Below, in pieces: positions 1 through 9,191 of a DNA stretch of 44,778 bases. The notes below the pieces were generated by a model, which saw nothing but the letters and a program-made list of their open reading frames with translations, did not search any database and had not been told where the DNA came from. This DNA is from BOKV01 sp049289295 (GTDB lineage Bacteria; Pseudomonadota; Alphaproteobacteria; Rhizobiales; Rhizobiaceae). Location: assembly GCA_049289295.1 (NCBI GenBank), contig JBATLL010000027.1, positions 1-44,778 of the forward strand, given 5' to 3'. Each line of letters begins with the position of its first letter. Position 1 is the stretch's first letter. A program made the translations under genes and the position numbers.

Positions 1-57
1 CTTCAGCTTCCTCGACTGGGCCTTGATGTCGGTGAGCTTGTGTAGCGTTCTTGCCAT
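1..57 (-). CDS. Tyrosine integrase, 5' end only (gene runs off the left edge)
   Basis: Only the first 19 codons are inside the window. Read on the minus strand from the ATG at 57, they give MARTLHKLTDIKAQSRKLK. A short 'KLTDxxA/Q...LK' opening is typical of P4-like tyrosine recombinases with a DUF4102-type N-terminal arm-binding domain, as in the second integrase at 40790. The gene points left, so the body of the element lies outside the window. Its start faces a tRNA-Ser 3'-end copy at 222-237, the usual integrase/att arrangement. The catalytic domain cannot be seen, so the call rests on the N-terminus, the repeats upstream and the att-like sequence. Confidence 0.6.
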   Translation of the reverse strand, partial: MARTLHKLTDIKAQSRKLK

Positions 58-77
58 GGCCAATACCGATCAGTTCC

Positions 78-119
78 TTCCTATCCCCATTTCTATCCCC
101 ACTTCAAAGTGGGGATTGG
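78..119. repeat. 12-bp-period repeats with an inverted copy, ahead of the left integrase
   Basis: On the minus strand the sequence holds two direct copies of GGGGATAG, 12 bp apart, preceded by an inverted copy (ATCCCCAC). They lie about 20-60 bp upstream of the integrase ATG at 57. The right-hand integrase has the same layout with a different core (GGGTATCGA). Possible roles are arm-type integrase sites or an autoregulatory operator. This is inference from position and geometry. Confidence 0.5.
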
Positions 120-221
120 GCTGTATAACAGCGAACGACGACGGAAGAAAACCTATAAATAGCTAAATGAACATAGGTAGATAACGAACGACAGCGAAAT
201 CCCGCAAACGCTAGTTAGTCG

Positions 222-237
222 GACTCTCTCTCCGCCA
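222..237 (+). other. Probable att site: 16-nt copy of a tRNA-Ser 3' end
   Basis: The sequence GACTCTCTCTCCGCCA matches the 3' acceptor strand of bacterial tRNA-Ser: TCTCTCC, discriminator G, then CCA. No D-arm, anticodon arm or T-arm precedes it, so it is not a tRNA gene. Such partial copies mark one boundary of an element integrated into a tRNA 3' end. The element would lie to the left, with the integrase at 1-57 inside it, and the intact tRNA-Ser beyond the element outside the window. Confidence 0.5.
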
Positions 238-482
238 TTTTCTTTCCTGTTTTTGCAGATGATCAATTGAGGACGAGCTGGGTTCCGTCTGTCACGACCT
301 GATCGTGCCAATCACGCACCCACCGTGGCAGGGTGGCAGTTCGTCTGTCATGGGACCGCAAGACAGGTTCATCTGGACCCTGGCGGTATTTACAGCCTGG
401 TACGGCAATGCCAGAAACTGGCAAGCTCAGTTCGTCCCCCTCATTCCATGGCCGGTGAATGACAATGCCCAGGACAATCGCC
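238..482. other. Non-coding stretch between the att-like site and the first chromosomal gene
   Basis: No ORF here has recognisable protein features. I see no terminator or tRNA. It probably holds the promoter of the gene at 483. Confidence 0.4.
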
Positions 483-965
483 GTGAACGACCGAATGCAG
501 TCGGGTTACACCTATGAACTCACCGCTCGCGAGGGCGCTGATTTTGCAGACGGATTCACGCCCTTTCATACACCGGCGGAAATGCTCGAACTCGGTGTCT
601 TCGAGGGAAAATATTGCAATGATTGTCAGGGCGAACTGCCGAGTTCCTGGTTTGCGAATGCGAAGATTTCCGACAGGCCTGATCCCTCGCTGAACTGCTT
701 TGGCGTCAAGAGCCGACAACCATTGTCTGTCTGGCGCGAGAAGGGCTGGATCATCGGGCCCGATCCGCGTGGCTGGTTTCAGTGGTACTGCCGATATTAT
801 CTCGGTCGCAGGATCGAGGATGTGGATTCAATGCAGATTCGCCGATGGCGTGCCTTTACGCGCCACGCCGCCCAGGTTCGGGCTAATTGTGACCCCGGTG
901 ACGTGTTCTGCAGGCCACGGCAACGCCAGGGCCTGCTGCAATGGTCTCACGATCCGTTCATCTGA
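483..965 (+). CDS. Conserved hypothetical protein (about 160 aa)
   Basis: The protein carries blocks I recognise from an uncharacterised family found in many bacteria: a GYTYEL start, a 'LELGVFEGKY..DC.GELP..WF' block, 'PLSVWREKGWI', 'DPRGWFQWYCRYY.GRR' and a C-terminal 'DV.CR.RQRQ.LLQW'. The many Trp, Tyr and Cys residues and the good match in length suggest an intact gene. I chose the GTG at 483 because AGGA lies about 8 nt upstream and the product then starts just before the conserved GYTYEL; in-frame ATGs at 459, 465 and 495 are alternatives. No signal peptide or membrane segment is visible. Function is unknown. It is the first intact gene inside the chromosomal side of the att-like boundary and is not obviously co-transcribed with glpD. 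Confidence 0.75.
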   Translation: MNDRMQSGYTYELTAREGADFADGFTPFHTPAEMLELGVFEGKYCNDCQGELPSSWFANAKISDRPDPSLNCFGVKSRQPLSVWREKGWIIGPDPRGWFQWYCRYYLGRRIEDVDSMQIRRWRAFTRHAAQVRANCDPGDVFCRPRQRQGLLQWSHDPFI

Positions 966-1113
966 TCATGAATATGGGCCCTTGCGGGCCTTGTACATGC
1001 GAGCCAGATGGACCAAAATCGCGACAATCTTCCATCCATCCGGACTGCCTGGACAAGCATGATCGACTGTTGTGAGCGCCAAACGGCCTGAGAGAAGGAA
1101 AGCGATCAGGCTG

Positions 1114-2700
1114 ATGTCACTGGAACCGGAAAATTTCGATATCCTGATTATTGGCGGCGGCATCAACGGTGCCGGCATTGCCCGCGATGCGGCTGGTCGT
1201 GGCCTGCGGGTTTGTCTTTGTGAAAAGGGCGACTTTGCCGGCGGCACCTCCTCTGCTTCGACAAAGCTCTTTCACGGCGGGTTGCGCTATCTGGAATATT
1301 TCGAGTTCAGGCTGGTGCGCGAGGCGCTGATCGAACGCGAGGTACTGTTGCGAGCCATGCCGCATATCAGTTGGCCGATGCGCTTCGTGCTGCCACTTCA
1401 TGACGGAATGCGTTTCGAGGGTGAGACACCCGCCTCGCGCCTGCTGGGCCTTTTCATGCCCTGGCTGAAGGGCAGACGGCCCAACTGGATCATCCGGTTC
1501 GGCCTGTTTCTGTATGACCATCTGGGCGGGCGCAAGATATTGCCGCCGACAAGCACGATCGACTTGCGCCAGGACGATGCTGGCAAGCCGCTGAAGTCGG
1601 AATACCGCGCTGCCTATGAATATTCCGATTGCTGGGTAGAAGATTCCCGCCTTGTCGTTCTCAACCTGCGCGATGCCCAGGCCAGAAGCGCGCAGATCAA
1701 TCCCCGCACCGAAGTTGTTTCCGCCAAACATGACGGCAAGCGTTGGGCCGCGCAACTGCGAGACGAAACCGGAACGCGCAAGATCACCGCCAGCCTTGTG
1801 ATCAACGCTGCGGGCCCCTGGGTCGATGAAGTACTGAAGACGGTCTTTGGCCGTAACGACGTGCACAATGTACGCCTCGTTCGCGGCAGTCACATTGTGG
1901 TTCGCTCCAAGTTCGCACACAAGCGCTGCTACTTCTTCCAGAATGCCGACAGCCGCATCATCTTCGCCATCCCCTATGAGCATGACTACACGCTTATCGG
2001 CACGACCGATGCCGATCATGCGTCGATCCACACGCGGCCAGAGATCAGCGAGAGCGAGATCGATTATCTGTGCGAGACTTCCAGCGCCTATTTTCGCGAA
2101 CCAGTGCGGCGCGAGGATATCGTGTGGACCTATTCCGGCGTCAGGCCACTGATGGATGATGGCGCATCGGCAGCGCGCGCTGCAACGCGTGAATATGTGA
2201 TCACCCCCGACCCGGCTGTGGGACAAGGAAACCTGCTCAACGTCTTCGGTGGCAAGATAACAACCTATCGCAAACTCGCCGAGGCAGCGCTGGCCAAGGC
2301 AGGAGACATTCTGGGAAACCAGGGCAAGGCCTGGACGGCAGGTGTTGCGCTGCCGGGCGGAGATTTTCCTGTCAACGGTTTCGATCATCTCGTCGAGGAA
2401 ACCTGCCGGACATGGCCAGCTCTGGACGAGACGCTTGTGAGAAGGCTTGCGCGGCAATACGGCACCGAGGTGCGCACAATTCTAGCCGGCATCAGGAAGC
2501 CCAGCGATCTGGGCAGGCATTTCGGAGCCAATCTCTTCGAGGTCGAGGTAAAGTTCCTGATCGAAAAGGAATGGGCGCGCACAGCCGATGATGTTCTTTA
2601 TCGTCGCTCGAAACTGGGACTGCGCCTGGACAGCGAAGAACGCGCTGAACTGGATCGCTGGATGACGGCTCGCCGCGCTGCGATTGAGCCCGGATCGTGA
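1114..2700 (+). CDS. glpD: Glycerol-3-phosphate dehydrogenase (FAD, respiratory)
   Basis: The enzyme oxidises sn-glycerol-3-phosphate to dihydroxyacetone phosphate and passes electrons to the quinone pool at the inner membrane. The N-terminus holds the FAD dinucleotide-binding signature (DILIIGGGINGAGIARDAAGRG), followed by GGTSSASTKLFHGGLRYLE, the GlpD/GlpA signature. 'GTTDADH' and 'VFGGKITTYRKLAE' further on are also family motifs. I prefer the ATG at 1114 (528 aa): GAGAAGG is upstream and it starts just before the FAD motif; an in-frame GTG at 1072 would add 14 residues. glpK follows 28 bp downstream on the same strand, so the pair makes a glycerol-use operon. No glpR or glpF is visible nearby. 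Confidence 0.96.
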   Translation: MSLEPENFDILIIGGGINGAGIARDAAGRGLRVCLCEKGDFAGGTSSASTKLFHGGLRYLEYFEFRLVREALIEREVLLRAMPHISWPMRFVLPLHDGMRFEGETPASRLLGLFMPWLKGRRPNWIIRFGLFLYDHLGGRKILPPTSTIDLRQDDAGKPLKSEYRAAYEYSDCWVEDSRLVVLNLRDAQARSAQINPRTEVVSAKHDGKRWAAQLRDETGTRKITASLVINAAGPWVDEVLKTVFGRNDVHNVRLVRGSHIVVRSKFAHKRCYFFQNADSRIIFAIPYEHDYTLIGTTDADHASIHTRPEISESEIDYLCETSSAYFREPVRREDIVWTYSGVRPLMDDGASAARAATREYVITPDPAVGQGNLLNVFGGKITTYRKLAEAALAKAGDILGNQGKAWTAGVALPGGDFPVNGFDHLVEETCRTWPALDETLVRRLARQYGTEVRTILAGIRKPSDLGRHFGANLFEVEVKFLIEKEWARTADDVLYRRSKLGLRLDSEERAELDRWMTARRAAIEPGS

Positions 2701-2728
2701 AACTCGAACAGCATCGGGGGGAAGCAGC

Positions 2729-4225
2729 ATGAAGAAATACATCCTGGCAATCGATCAGGGCACCACGTCCTCACGCGCCATCCTCTTCGACAAGGATCGC
2801 AATATCGTTTCAGTCGGGCAGAAGGAATTCCGCCAGTACTTCCCGAAATCGGGATGGGTGGAACATGATGTCGAAGAGATATGGCAATCGGTTGTGGAGG
2901 TCTGTCGCGAGGCGATCGCCAAGGCAGGAATCAGGCCCGAAGCCGTGGCGGCGATCGGGATCACGAACCAGCGCGAAACCACAGTCATCTGGGATCGCAA
3001 GACCGGCAAGCCGGTTCACAAGGCCATTGTGTGGCAGGACCGGCGAACGGCAGCCGCATGCGAGAAGCTTCGCAAGGGCGGGCATGAAGCGCTGTTCACC
3101 CGCAAGACCGGCCTGCTGCTTGATCCCTACTTTTCCGGAACCAAGATTGCCTGGCTGCTCGACAATGTGAAAGGGCTGCGAAAGAAGGCCGAGGCCGGTG
3201 ATGTTGCCTTCGGCACGATCGATTCATTCCTGATCTGGCGCCTGACAGGGGGCAAGCGGCATGTCACCGATGCCACCAATGCCTCACGCACGCTGCTGTT
3301 CAACATCTCGTCCAGCAAGTGGGACACACAGTTGCTGAAACTGCTCGACGTTCCGCGCGGAATATTGCCGGAGGTGCTCGACTGCGCAGCCGATTTCGGA
3401 ACCGCTCAGGCATCCATCCTTGGTGCAGAAATTCCCATTTACGGGGTTGCAGGTGATCAGCAGGCAGCGGCCATCGGCAATGCGTGCTTCGAGCCGGGCA
3501 TGATGAAATCAACTTACGGCACTGGCTGCTTCGCCCTGCTGAATACCGGAGCGGACAGGGTGAAATCCCGCAACAGGCTGCTCACGACAATCGCCTACAG
3601 GCTGGATGGTGAAACACATTATGCGCTGGAAGGCTCGATCTTCATGGCTGGTGCCAGCGTGCAATGGCTGCGCGACGGACTTGGCCTTCTCAAGGACGCA
3701 TCGCAGAGCGGCATCATGGCTGCCCGGGCTGATCCGGAACAGGATGTTTATCTAGTTCCTGCCTTTACAGGCCTTGGCGCGCCTTACTGGAATGCGGAAG
3801 CGCGCGGTGCCATTTTCGGTCTGACCCGTGCAACCGGCCCCGATGAAATCACAAGGGCAACGCTCGAAGCGGTCTGCTACCAGACCCATGATCTGCTGAG
3901 CGCGATGCAGCGAGACTGGAAGACGGACGGGCGGCGCAAGACTGTCCTTCGGGTTGACGGTGGCATGGTCGCATCGGACTGGACGATGCAGTTTCTTGCC
4001 GGAATCCTCGATGCGCCGGTGGACCGTCCGCAGATCCTCGAGACGACCGCGCTGGGTGCAGCATGGCTGGCTGCTTCGCGCGCAGGCATTTGGCCGGAAC
4101 GAAAGGGCTTTGCCCGCACCTGGGCGCTTGGCCGCCGTTTCAGGCCGTCGATGAAGGCTGAGATGCGCGCGCGCAAGCTGAAGGGATGGAAGCTTGCCGT
4201 GGCCAGATTGTTACACCAGCCCTGA
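2729..4225 (+). CDS. glpK: Glycerol kinase
   Basis: The product phosphorylates glycerol to sn-glycerol-3-phosphate with ATP, feeding GlpD. The N-terminus carries 'ILAIDQGTTSSRAILFD', the FGGY-kinase phosphate-1 motif; 'WVEHDVEEIW' and 'GITNQRETT' are standard GlpK blocks, and 'STYGTGCF' and 'RVDGGM' belong to the second half. At 498 aa it has normal length. The ATG at 2729 follows a GGGGGAAG ribosome-binding site; an upstream in-frame ATG at 2684 would overlap glpD and is unlikely. It is second in the glpDK operon. Confidence 0.97.
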   Translation: MKKYILAIDQGTTSSRAILFDKDRNIVSVGQKEFRQYFPKSGWVEHDVEEIWQSVVEVCREAIAKAGIRPEAVAAIGITNQRETTVIWDRKTGKPVHKAIVWQDRRTAAACEKLRKGGHEALFTRKTGLLLDPYFSGTKIAWLLDNVKGLRKKAEAGDVAFGTIDSFLIWRLTGGKRHVTDATNASRTLLFNISSSKWDTQLLKLLDVPRGILPEVLDCAADFGTAQASILGAEIPIYGVAGDQQAAAIGNACFEPGMMKSTYGTGCFALLNTGADRVKSRNRLLTTIAYRLDGETHYALEGSIFMAGASVQWLRDGLGLLKDASQSGIMAARADPEQDVYLVPAFTGLGAPYWNAEARGAIFGLTRATGPDEITRATLEAVCYQTHDLLSAMQRDWKTDGRRKTVLRVDGGMVASDWTMQFLAGILDAPVDRPQILETTALGAAWLAASRAGIWPERKGFARTWALGRRFRPSMKAEMRARKLKGWKLAVARLLHQP

Positions 4226-4248
4226 AGGGGAAGGTCAGGGTTCCGCTA

Positions 4249-7200
4249 TCAAACCCCGGCTTTCTCCAGTTCCCGCTGGAGGCGCTCACGCTCATGCGAG
4301 GCAGGGTGCGAAATGCCTGCAAGCACCAGATAGGCAACAGGGGTCAGGAATAGCGTGGCTAGTGTCGCCATGCCCAGGCCACCAACAATTACCCATCCAA
4401 GCGATATTCGCGCTTCCGCTCCCGCTCCGCTGGCAAGCACCAACGGCAAGCCACCCAGTACGGTCGAGATCATTGTCATCAGCACTGGCCTCAAACGCCG
4501 GATCGATGCCTCCTCGATTGCAGCACGCACGCCGTGACCCTGGTCGCGCAGTTGATTGGCAAACTCGACAATTAGAATCCCATTCTTGGCCATGATCCCG
4601 ACCAGCAGGACCAGGCCAATCTGGCTGTACACATTCAGGCTTGTGCCGGTCGTCCACATGGCAAAGACCGCGCAGGCGAGGCCGAGCGGCACCGTGAACA
4701 TGATGATCAATGCGCTGATGAAGCTCTCGAACTGGGCGGCAAGGACAAGCAGGACAACGATGATGGCAAACACGAAAGTCCTGCCAATGTTGCCTGACGC
4801 CTCGTTCAACGTTGCTGCTTCAGCCAACGGGATAATCCTGCCACCTGGAGGAAGAAGCGGCGCGGCAATCCGGGTAACCTCCACCAGGGCTTGTCCGAGT
4901 GGCAATTGCGATTGGAGATCCGCGGAAATGGTCACCGCCCGCAATTTCTGCTGCCGCTCGAGAGAAGGCGCAACTGCTCTTTCGGTCAGGCTTGAAATGG
5001 CCGACAGCGGAACGGATCGCCCGCCGGAAGCGCGCAGGAAGATGTTTTCCAGGTCCGTGGGATCGTTTACCGGATTGCCGGTGGAAACCAGCTTGATCGC
5101 AACCGCCCTGTCGCCAACAAAAACAGTGCCGATACTACGGCCATCGAGCATCGCCTGGATGGTCGGCGCGAGACCTTCGATATCGATACCGAGTGTGGCA
5201 GCACGTTCGCGATCAATCTCGATGGTCAATTGCGGCTGTGTGGTTTCATAGGACAGGCGCAGGCGACCGAATTGTGGGTTCTTCTCCATTTCCGCCATGA
5301 TGGCATCGGCTGAAGCAGCGAGTTGATCGTAATCGTCTCCCGCGATTGCAAACTGGAGACCCGATCCTGCCCCGCGAATGCCGAGACTGTTCAACTGGAT
5401 TGCAAATGAACGAAGGCCCGGCACCTGGGCGACGATCCGGTTCACTTCACCCGATATCTCTTGCTGGCTGAGCTTGCGTTCGTCCCAGGACGTCAGCGTC
5501 AGAACCATGAAGCCGCTATTGGCCTGTCCACCGCGTCCGGCAAGGGAAAAGATGTTTCGCACATCACCGCGATCCTGCAGAGGTCCGACCAGTGCCTCGA
5601 TCTCGCGAAGGCGCGAAGCAGTGTAGTCGAGGCTGACGCCCTGCGGTGCAGAAACGAGCAGCAGGATGACTGACCGGTCCTCGGTCGGCGTCAATTCCTG
5701 CCGCAGATTCATGAAAAGAAGACCCGATGCCGCTGCCAGCACGACCGACATTGCAATGACGACTGCGGGGGCTGAAAGGCAGGCGCGCAACAGTCCTGCA
5801 TAGATATTGGCCGCCTTCGCACCCAACCCCGCGATACGACCGGTATTGCCGCCTGTTCCCACGCCATCCTTGAGCAGTCTCGAAGCCAGCATCGGACATA
5901 GCGAAAGTGCCACCAGCGATGACAGCAGAATGGAGATTGTCAGCGCGAAACCGAACTCCCGGAACAGCCCGCCGGTCTTGCCAGGCAGAAAGGATATCGG
6001 AATGAAGACGGCGGCAAGGGTTGCGGTGGTCGTGACAACTGCAAAGAACACCTCACGCGTTCCAACCACGGCTGCTGCCCTGGGTTCAAGGCCACGGTTG
6101 CGTTGTGTGACGATGTTTTCAAGAACAACGATCGCGTCATCGACGACCATGCCGGTAGCCAGAACCAGCGCCAGCAGAGTGAGGATGTTGATCGACAGGC
6201 CAGCAACCCAGATTCCGGCCACCGCTCCGATCAGCGCAACCGGCAGGGAAACGGCGGGGATGATCGTCGCGCGCAAATTGAGCAGGAAAAGATAGATAAC
6301 GCCGATGACTATTCCTGTCGCCAGCAGCAGGGAGATGATGACTTCTCTTATTGCGGCGGAAATGAACAGGGCGTCATCGCTGGTGACACGGATGTCAACG
6401 CCAGACGGCAGGAGAGCCCTGATTTCCTCGACGGTGGCACGAATGCCCGTTGAAATGTCCAGCGTGTTCGAACCGGCCTGGCGCACGATGCCCATTCCAA
6501 CGCCTGCCCTGCCATTTGCCCGCAAGGCGCTGTCACCAGGGTCCGGGCCAAGGGAAACGGTGGCAATGTCACCGATGCGGGTTCGACCCGAAATGATGAT
6601 CGATTCAAACTCCTCGGGCGTTGCAATGTCGGCTGAAGCACGAACCAGAAGATCCTGGTCATTGCTGGTCAGCGATCCGGCAGGAGCGTCAAACGCCACA
6701 CTCGACAAGGCGTTTGCAAGACTGGCAACCGTCAGCCCCCTGCCAGCAAGCTTGTTCTGGTCAATGTCTATCCGGAATATCTTGTCGCGATCACCATAGA
6801 CCTGGACGTCAGCGACACCAGGAACAGCGGCGAGGCGGTCGACAATCTCGTCTTCGACAAGGATCGTCATGTCCTGGACCGAAAGCGTGTCGGAAGTCAG
6901 CGCAATGCGCATGACCGCCTGGGCATTGTCATCTGCCTTGATTACCCGCGTCTTTTCCGCGTCGTCCGGCAGATCATGCGAAATGCGTTCGATCGCATCC
7001 TTCAGGTCGTTGGCGGCAACGTCAACGTCCGTTCCTTCCGAGAACTCCACTGTCACGGTGCTGCGTCCCAGGCTGGAACTAGAAGAAATGGAGCGAACTC
7101 CAGGCACCCTGCCGGCTGCGCCCTCGATACGGGCAGTGATTTCACGATCCATGGTTTCGGGTGCGGCCCCCGGATATTCGGTGCGGGCTGTAACAACCGG

Positions 7201-7362
7201 ACTGTCAACTTCCGGCAACTCGCGAATTTCAACGCCCAGGAGAGCTGCTATCCCTGCGACCAGGACAAGCAGATTGATGACCATTGCCAGTACCGGCCTG
7301 CGCACGAACAGGGCGGTGAATCCACCACTGACTGCAGGTGTCTTTCTGGGGTCGGTCGTCAT
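4249..7362 (-). CDS. RND efflux permease, HAE1 family
   Basis: This is an inner-membrane proton-driven exporter of the AcrB/MexB type, 1037 aa. It opens with a cytoplasmic 'FVRRPVLAMVINLLVL' segment, then a large periplasmic pore domain, a first TM block (TM2-TM6) and the repeat of the same plan in the second half. The proton-relay motif 'GMVVDDAIVVLENI' with two adjacent Asp in TM4 is intact. The gene follows its adaptor by 2 nt; ATG at 7362 has GAGGG upstream, and a TTG at 7368, overlapping the adaptor's TGA, is an alternative. No outer-membrane channel gene is adjacent, so the pump probably borrows a TolC-type channel. Substrate cannot be read from sequence. The 3' end converges on glpK with only 23 bp between. 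Confidence 0.95.
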   Translation of the reverse strand: MTTDPRKTPAVSGGFTALFVRRPVLAMVINLLVLVAGIAALLGVEIRELPEVDSPVVTARTEYPGAAPETMDREITARIEGAAGRVPGVRSISSSSSLGRSTVTVEFSEGTDVDVAANDLKDAIERISHDLPDDAEKTRVIKADDNAQAVMRIALTSDTLSVQDMTILVEDEIVDRLAAVPGVADVQVYGDRDKIFRIDIDQNKLAGRGLTVASLANALSSVAFDAPAGSLTSNDQDLLVRASADIATPEEFESIIISGRTRIGDIATVSLGPDPGDSALRANGRAGVGMGIVRQAGSNTLDISTGIRATVEEIRALLPSGVDIRVTSDDALFISAAIREVIISLLLATGIVIGVIYLFLLNLRATIIPAVSLPVALIGAVAGIWVAGLSINILTLLALVLATGMVVDDAIVVLENIVTQRNRGLEPRAAAVVGTREVFFAVVTTTATLAAVFIPISFLPGKTGGLFREFGFALTISILLSSLVALSLCPMLASRLLKDGVGTGGNTGRIAGLGAKAANIYAGLLRACLSAPAVVIAMSVVLAAASGLLFMNLRQELTPTEDRSVILLLVSAPQGVSLDYTASRLREIEALVGPLQDRGDVRNIFSLAGRGGQANSGFMVLTLTSWDERKLSQQEISGEVNRIVAQVPGLRSFAIQLNSLGIRGAGSGLQFAIAGDDYDQLAASADAIMAEMEKNPQFGRLRLSYETTQPQLTIEIDRERAATLGIDIEGLAPTIQAMLDGRSIGTVFVGDRAVAIKLVSTGNPVNDPTDLENIFLRASGGRSVPLSAISSLTERAVAPSLERQQKLRAVTISADLQSQLPLGQALVEVTRIAAPLLPPGGRIIPLAEAATLNEASGNIGRTFVFAIIVVLLVLAAQFESFISALIIMFTVPLGLACAVFAMWTTGTSLNVYSQIGLVLLVGIMAKNGILIVEFANQLRDQGHGVRAAIEEASIRRLRPVLMTMISTVLGGLPLVLASGAGAEARISLGWVIVGGLGMATLATLFLTPVAYLVLAGISHPASHERERLQRELEKAGV

Positions 7363-7364
7363 GC

Positions 7365-8531
7365 TCAACCCTCGGTACTGGGTGGACTGTTGCGCCGCAT
7401 TACCTCAAGTCCAGCGCCTTCACGCAGGCTTTGCAGTCCTTCGACGACCAGTTCATCGCCTGGCTCGACTTCGCCGCTGACCAGAACGAAATCGCTGTTG
7501 CGCTGAAGTATTGCGATCTGGACCTTGTGGGCCTTGTCTTCAACGAGTTTCCAGACATAGGGCCCTGACGAACTCCACTGGATTGCCAGCGGATCCACCG
7601 CCGGATGGCTTTCGCCCTGAAAATGCAGGCTCACCTTGAAGGACATGCCTGGACGCAGGACATCTTTCGAATTGTCCAGCACCGCCCTGACCTGCAGGGT
7701 GCGGCTGTCCTGCTCGACACGGCTCGAGATGGCTGAAACCCTGCCTTCAAAGACCTGACCCGGGAAGGCAATTGCCGAAGCCTCGATCGACTGGTCCGGC
7801 GTTACCAGCGCCGCAAAACGTTCAGGCACCCAGAAGTCGAGCAGTATCGAACTGCGATCATCCAGCGTGGCAAGTTCGTCCTGCTGCGTGACATACCTGC
7901 CTTCGCCGACCGGCACGATGCCCACCATGCCATCGAATGGCGCAGTTACCTGTTTTTGGGAAAGTTCGACATCAGCATCGCGCAACTGAAGTTCTGCGTT
8001 GGCAAGCTCGTTGCGGGCATCGACGAGCTGTACTTCCGTCATCGTTTTCGACCGCACGAGCTTTTCGAAACGATCGACCTTGTCCCTTGCAACCTGGAGC
8101 GCCAGTGCTGCCCTGTCGCGCGCAATCTGTTCTACCCTGGAGTCGATGCGGAACAGCACCTGTCCGGCCTTGATCTTTTCGCCCTCGCGAACGTCAATCG
8201 ACGTGATGATTCCCGATGAAAGCGGTACGATACGGACCGAGCGCAGCGCCTCGCCCTCACCCAGTGCCGACACCTTGTCATTGATGGCTGCAGTCCCCAC
8301 CCCGGATACGACCACAAGTGCTGATCTGCCGCCCTTTTCGTTCGTGCCGTTGTTCTGCCCATTCTTGTATTGGTCGTTCCCGGGCTGCGATTTCACCGCC
8401 GGGTCGGAATCCCTGGCAGTCAGGCCGATCTTCGAGCCGATGGACGCAGCACCAGGATCAAGTGCCATCCAAATGCCCAGGGCGATCGCCAGGATCACTG
8501 TGACCAACCCGGCCTGCTGGATGCGACTCAT
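7365..8531 (-). CDS. RND efflux periplasmic adaptor (membrane fusion protein)
   Basis: The protein bridges the RND permease and an outer-membrane channel. It starts with one membrane anchor (residues about 5-22), then a barrel-sandwich/lipoyl half ('REGEKIKAGQVLFRID'), a coiled-coil hairpin (about residues 120-175, rich in A, L, E, D), the second lipoyl half ('VTAPFDGMVG') and beta-barrel and membrane-proximal domains. I start it at the ATG at 8531 (388 aa), just before the anchor; the longer reading frame to 8618 adds residues without family character. It is the first gene of a two-gene operon with the permease. Confidence 0.93.
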   Translation of the reverse strand: MSRIQQAGLVTVILAIALGIWMALDPGAASIGSKIGLTARDSDPAVKSQPGNDQYKNGQNNGTNEKGGRSALVVVSGVGTAAINDKVSALGEGEALRSVRIVPLSSGIITSIDVREGEKIKAGQVLFRIDSRVEQIARDRAALALQVARDKVDRFEKLVRSKTMTEVQLVDARNELANAELQLRDADVELSQKQVTAPFDGMVGIVPVGEGRYVTQQDELATLDDRSSILLDFWVPERFAALVTPDQSIEASAIAFPGQVFEGRVSAISSRVEQDSRTLQVRAVLDNSKDVLRPGMSFKVSLHFQGESHPAVDPLAIQWSSSGPYVWKLVEDKAHKVQIAILQRNSDFVLVSGEVEPGDELVVEGLQSLREGAGLEVMRRNSPPSTEG

Positions 8532-8649
8532 CTCGTTGAAGCCTTTCAAATGATTTGCCAGGCGAGCCTGGTGCCAGAAAGATAAAATAGCGCGAAACGA
8601 GCCGGGGAACAGTGCCAATTACAAGTGGTGCGAGAGGACTCACCAAAGC

Positions 8650-8663
8650 TTGATCCTGCTCAA
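8650..8663 (+). promoter_or_regulatory. FNR/FixK-like box (TTGA-N6-TCAA)
   Basis: TTGATCCTGCTCAA is a perfect TTGA-N6-TCAA palindrome, the core of FNR/FnrL/FixK sites in alphaproteobacteria; the inner positions match less well (CTCAA for ATCAA/GTCAA). It lies 51 bp upstream of the ATG at 8715, compatible with an activator site near -40. Chance occurrence cannot be excluded by eye. Confidence 0.45.
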
Positions 8664-8714
8664 GGCAAGCGAAAGTGGGAAGCGGCAGGCTACTCACTTG
8701 CAAGGAGTAATGCC

Positions 8715-9164
8715 ATGGGTTTTCCAAGACTCGCGAAACGCGGATACATCCTGGTCGCAGACGGCGCACGCGCCAAACTGCTTTCCAATCTGGGCACGGC
8801 GGAGGAACCTGACCTGCGGGTCGTCCGCGAATATGCGCAGGACAACCCAGTCAATTCGCAGCAGGGCAGCGAAAGGCCGGGCAGGCTGAGCGATGGTGCC
8901 AGTCTTCATCGCTCGGCAGTCGAGGAGACGGATTATCATCGCCTGGCCAAGGATCGATTTGCAGCAATGCTGGTCGGCGAACTGGAGGGACTGGCTAGTG
9001 AGGGCAAATTGCGTCAGTGCATTCTTGTGGCGCCGCCACAGGTTCTCGGCACCCTGCGCAAGGCAGTCGGTGCGCAGCTTGCTTCATGTGTCATCGGTGA
9101 CGTCAACAAGGACCTGACAACGCATGAGGAAAGGGAAATAGCGCGAATCGTGCTCGGCACCTAG
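8715..9164 (+). CDS. Host attachment family protein
   Basis: The sequence matches the proteobacterial family annotated as 'host attachment protein' or 'protein required for attachment to host cells': an N-terminal 'YILVADGARAKLL' strand, a middle 'GRLSDGAS..R.AVEETDYHRLAKDRFA' block, and a C-terminal 'ILVAPPQVLGTLRKAV' then 'DLTTHE'. The fold resembles eRF1/Pelota-domain proteins of the baeRF group; the biochemical role is unclear and the family name goes back to plant-attachment work in Agrobacterium. The start at 8715 has AAGGAG eight bases upstream. The longer frame to 8625 lacks family similarity. At 149 aa the length is normal. An FNR/FixK-like box lies upstream, so it may respond to oxygen limitation. 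Confidence 0.8.
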   Translation: MGFPRLAKRGYILVADGARAKLLSNLGTAEEPDLRVVREYAQDNPVNSQQGSERPGRLSDGASLHRSAVEETDYHRLAKDRFAAMLVGELEGLASEGKLRQCILVAPPQVLGTLRKAVGAQLASCVIGDVNKDLTTHEEREIARIVLGT

Positions 9165-9191
9165 GGCGTCTGTCGGCAAACACCATACCGC

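Noticed and set aside
305..517. 70-codon frame near the left att-like site
   Set aside because: No ribosome-binding site, no family features, and it overlaps the better-supported gene at 483.
1117..2457. 446-codon open frame antisense to glpD
   Set aside because: It mirrors codons of glpD, has no family motif and is a usual shadow in GC-rich coding DNA.
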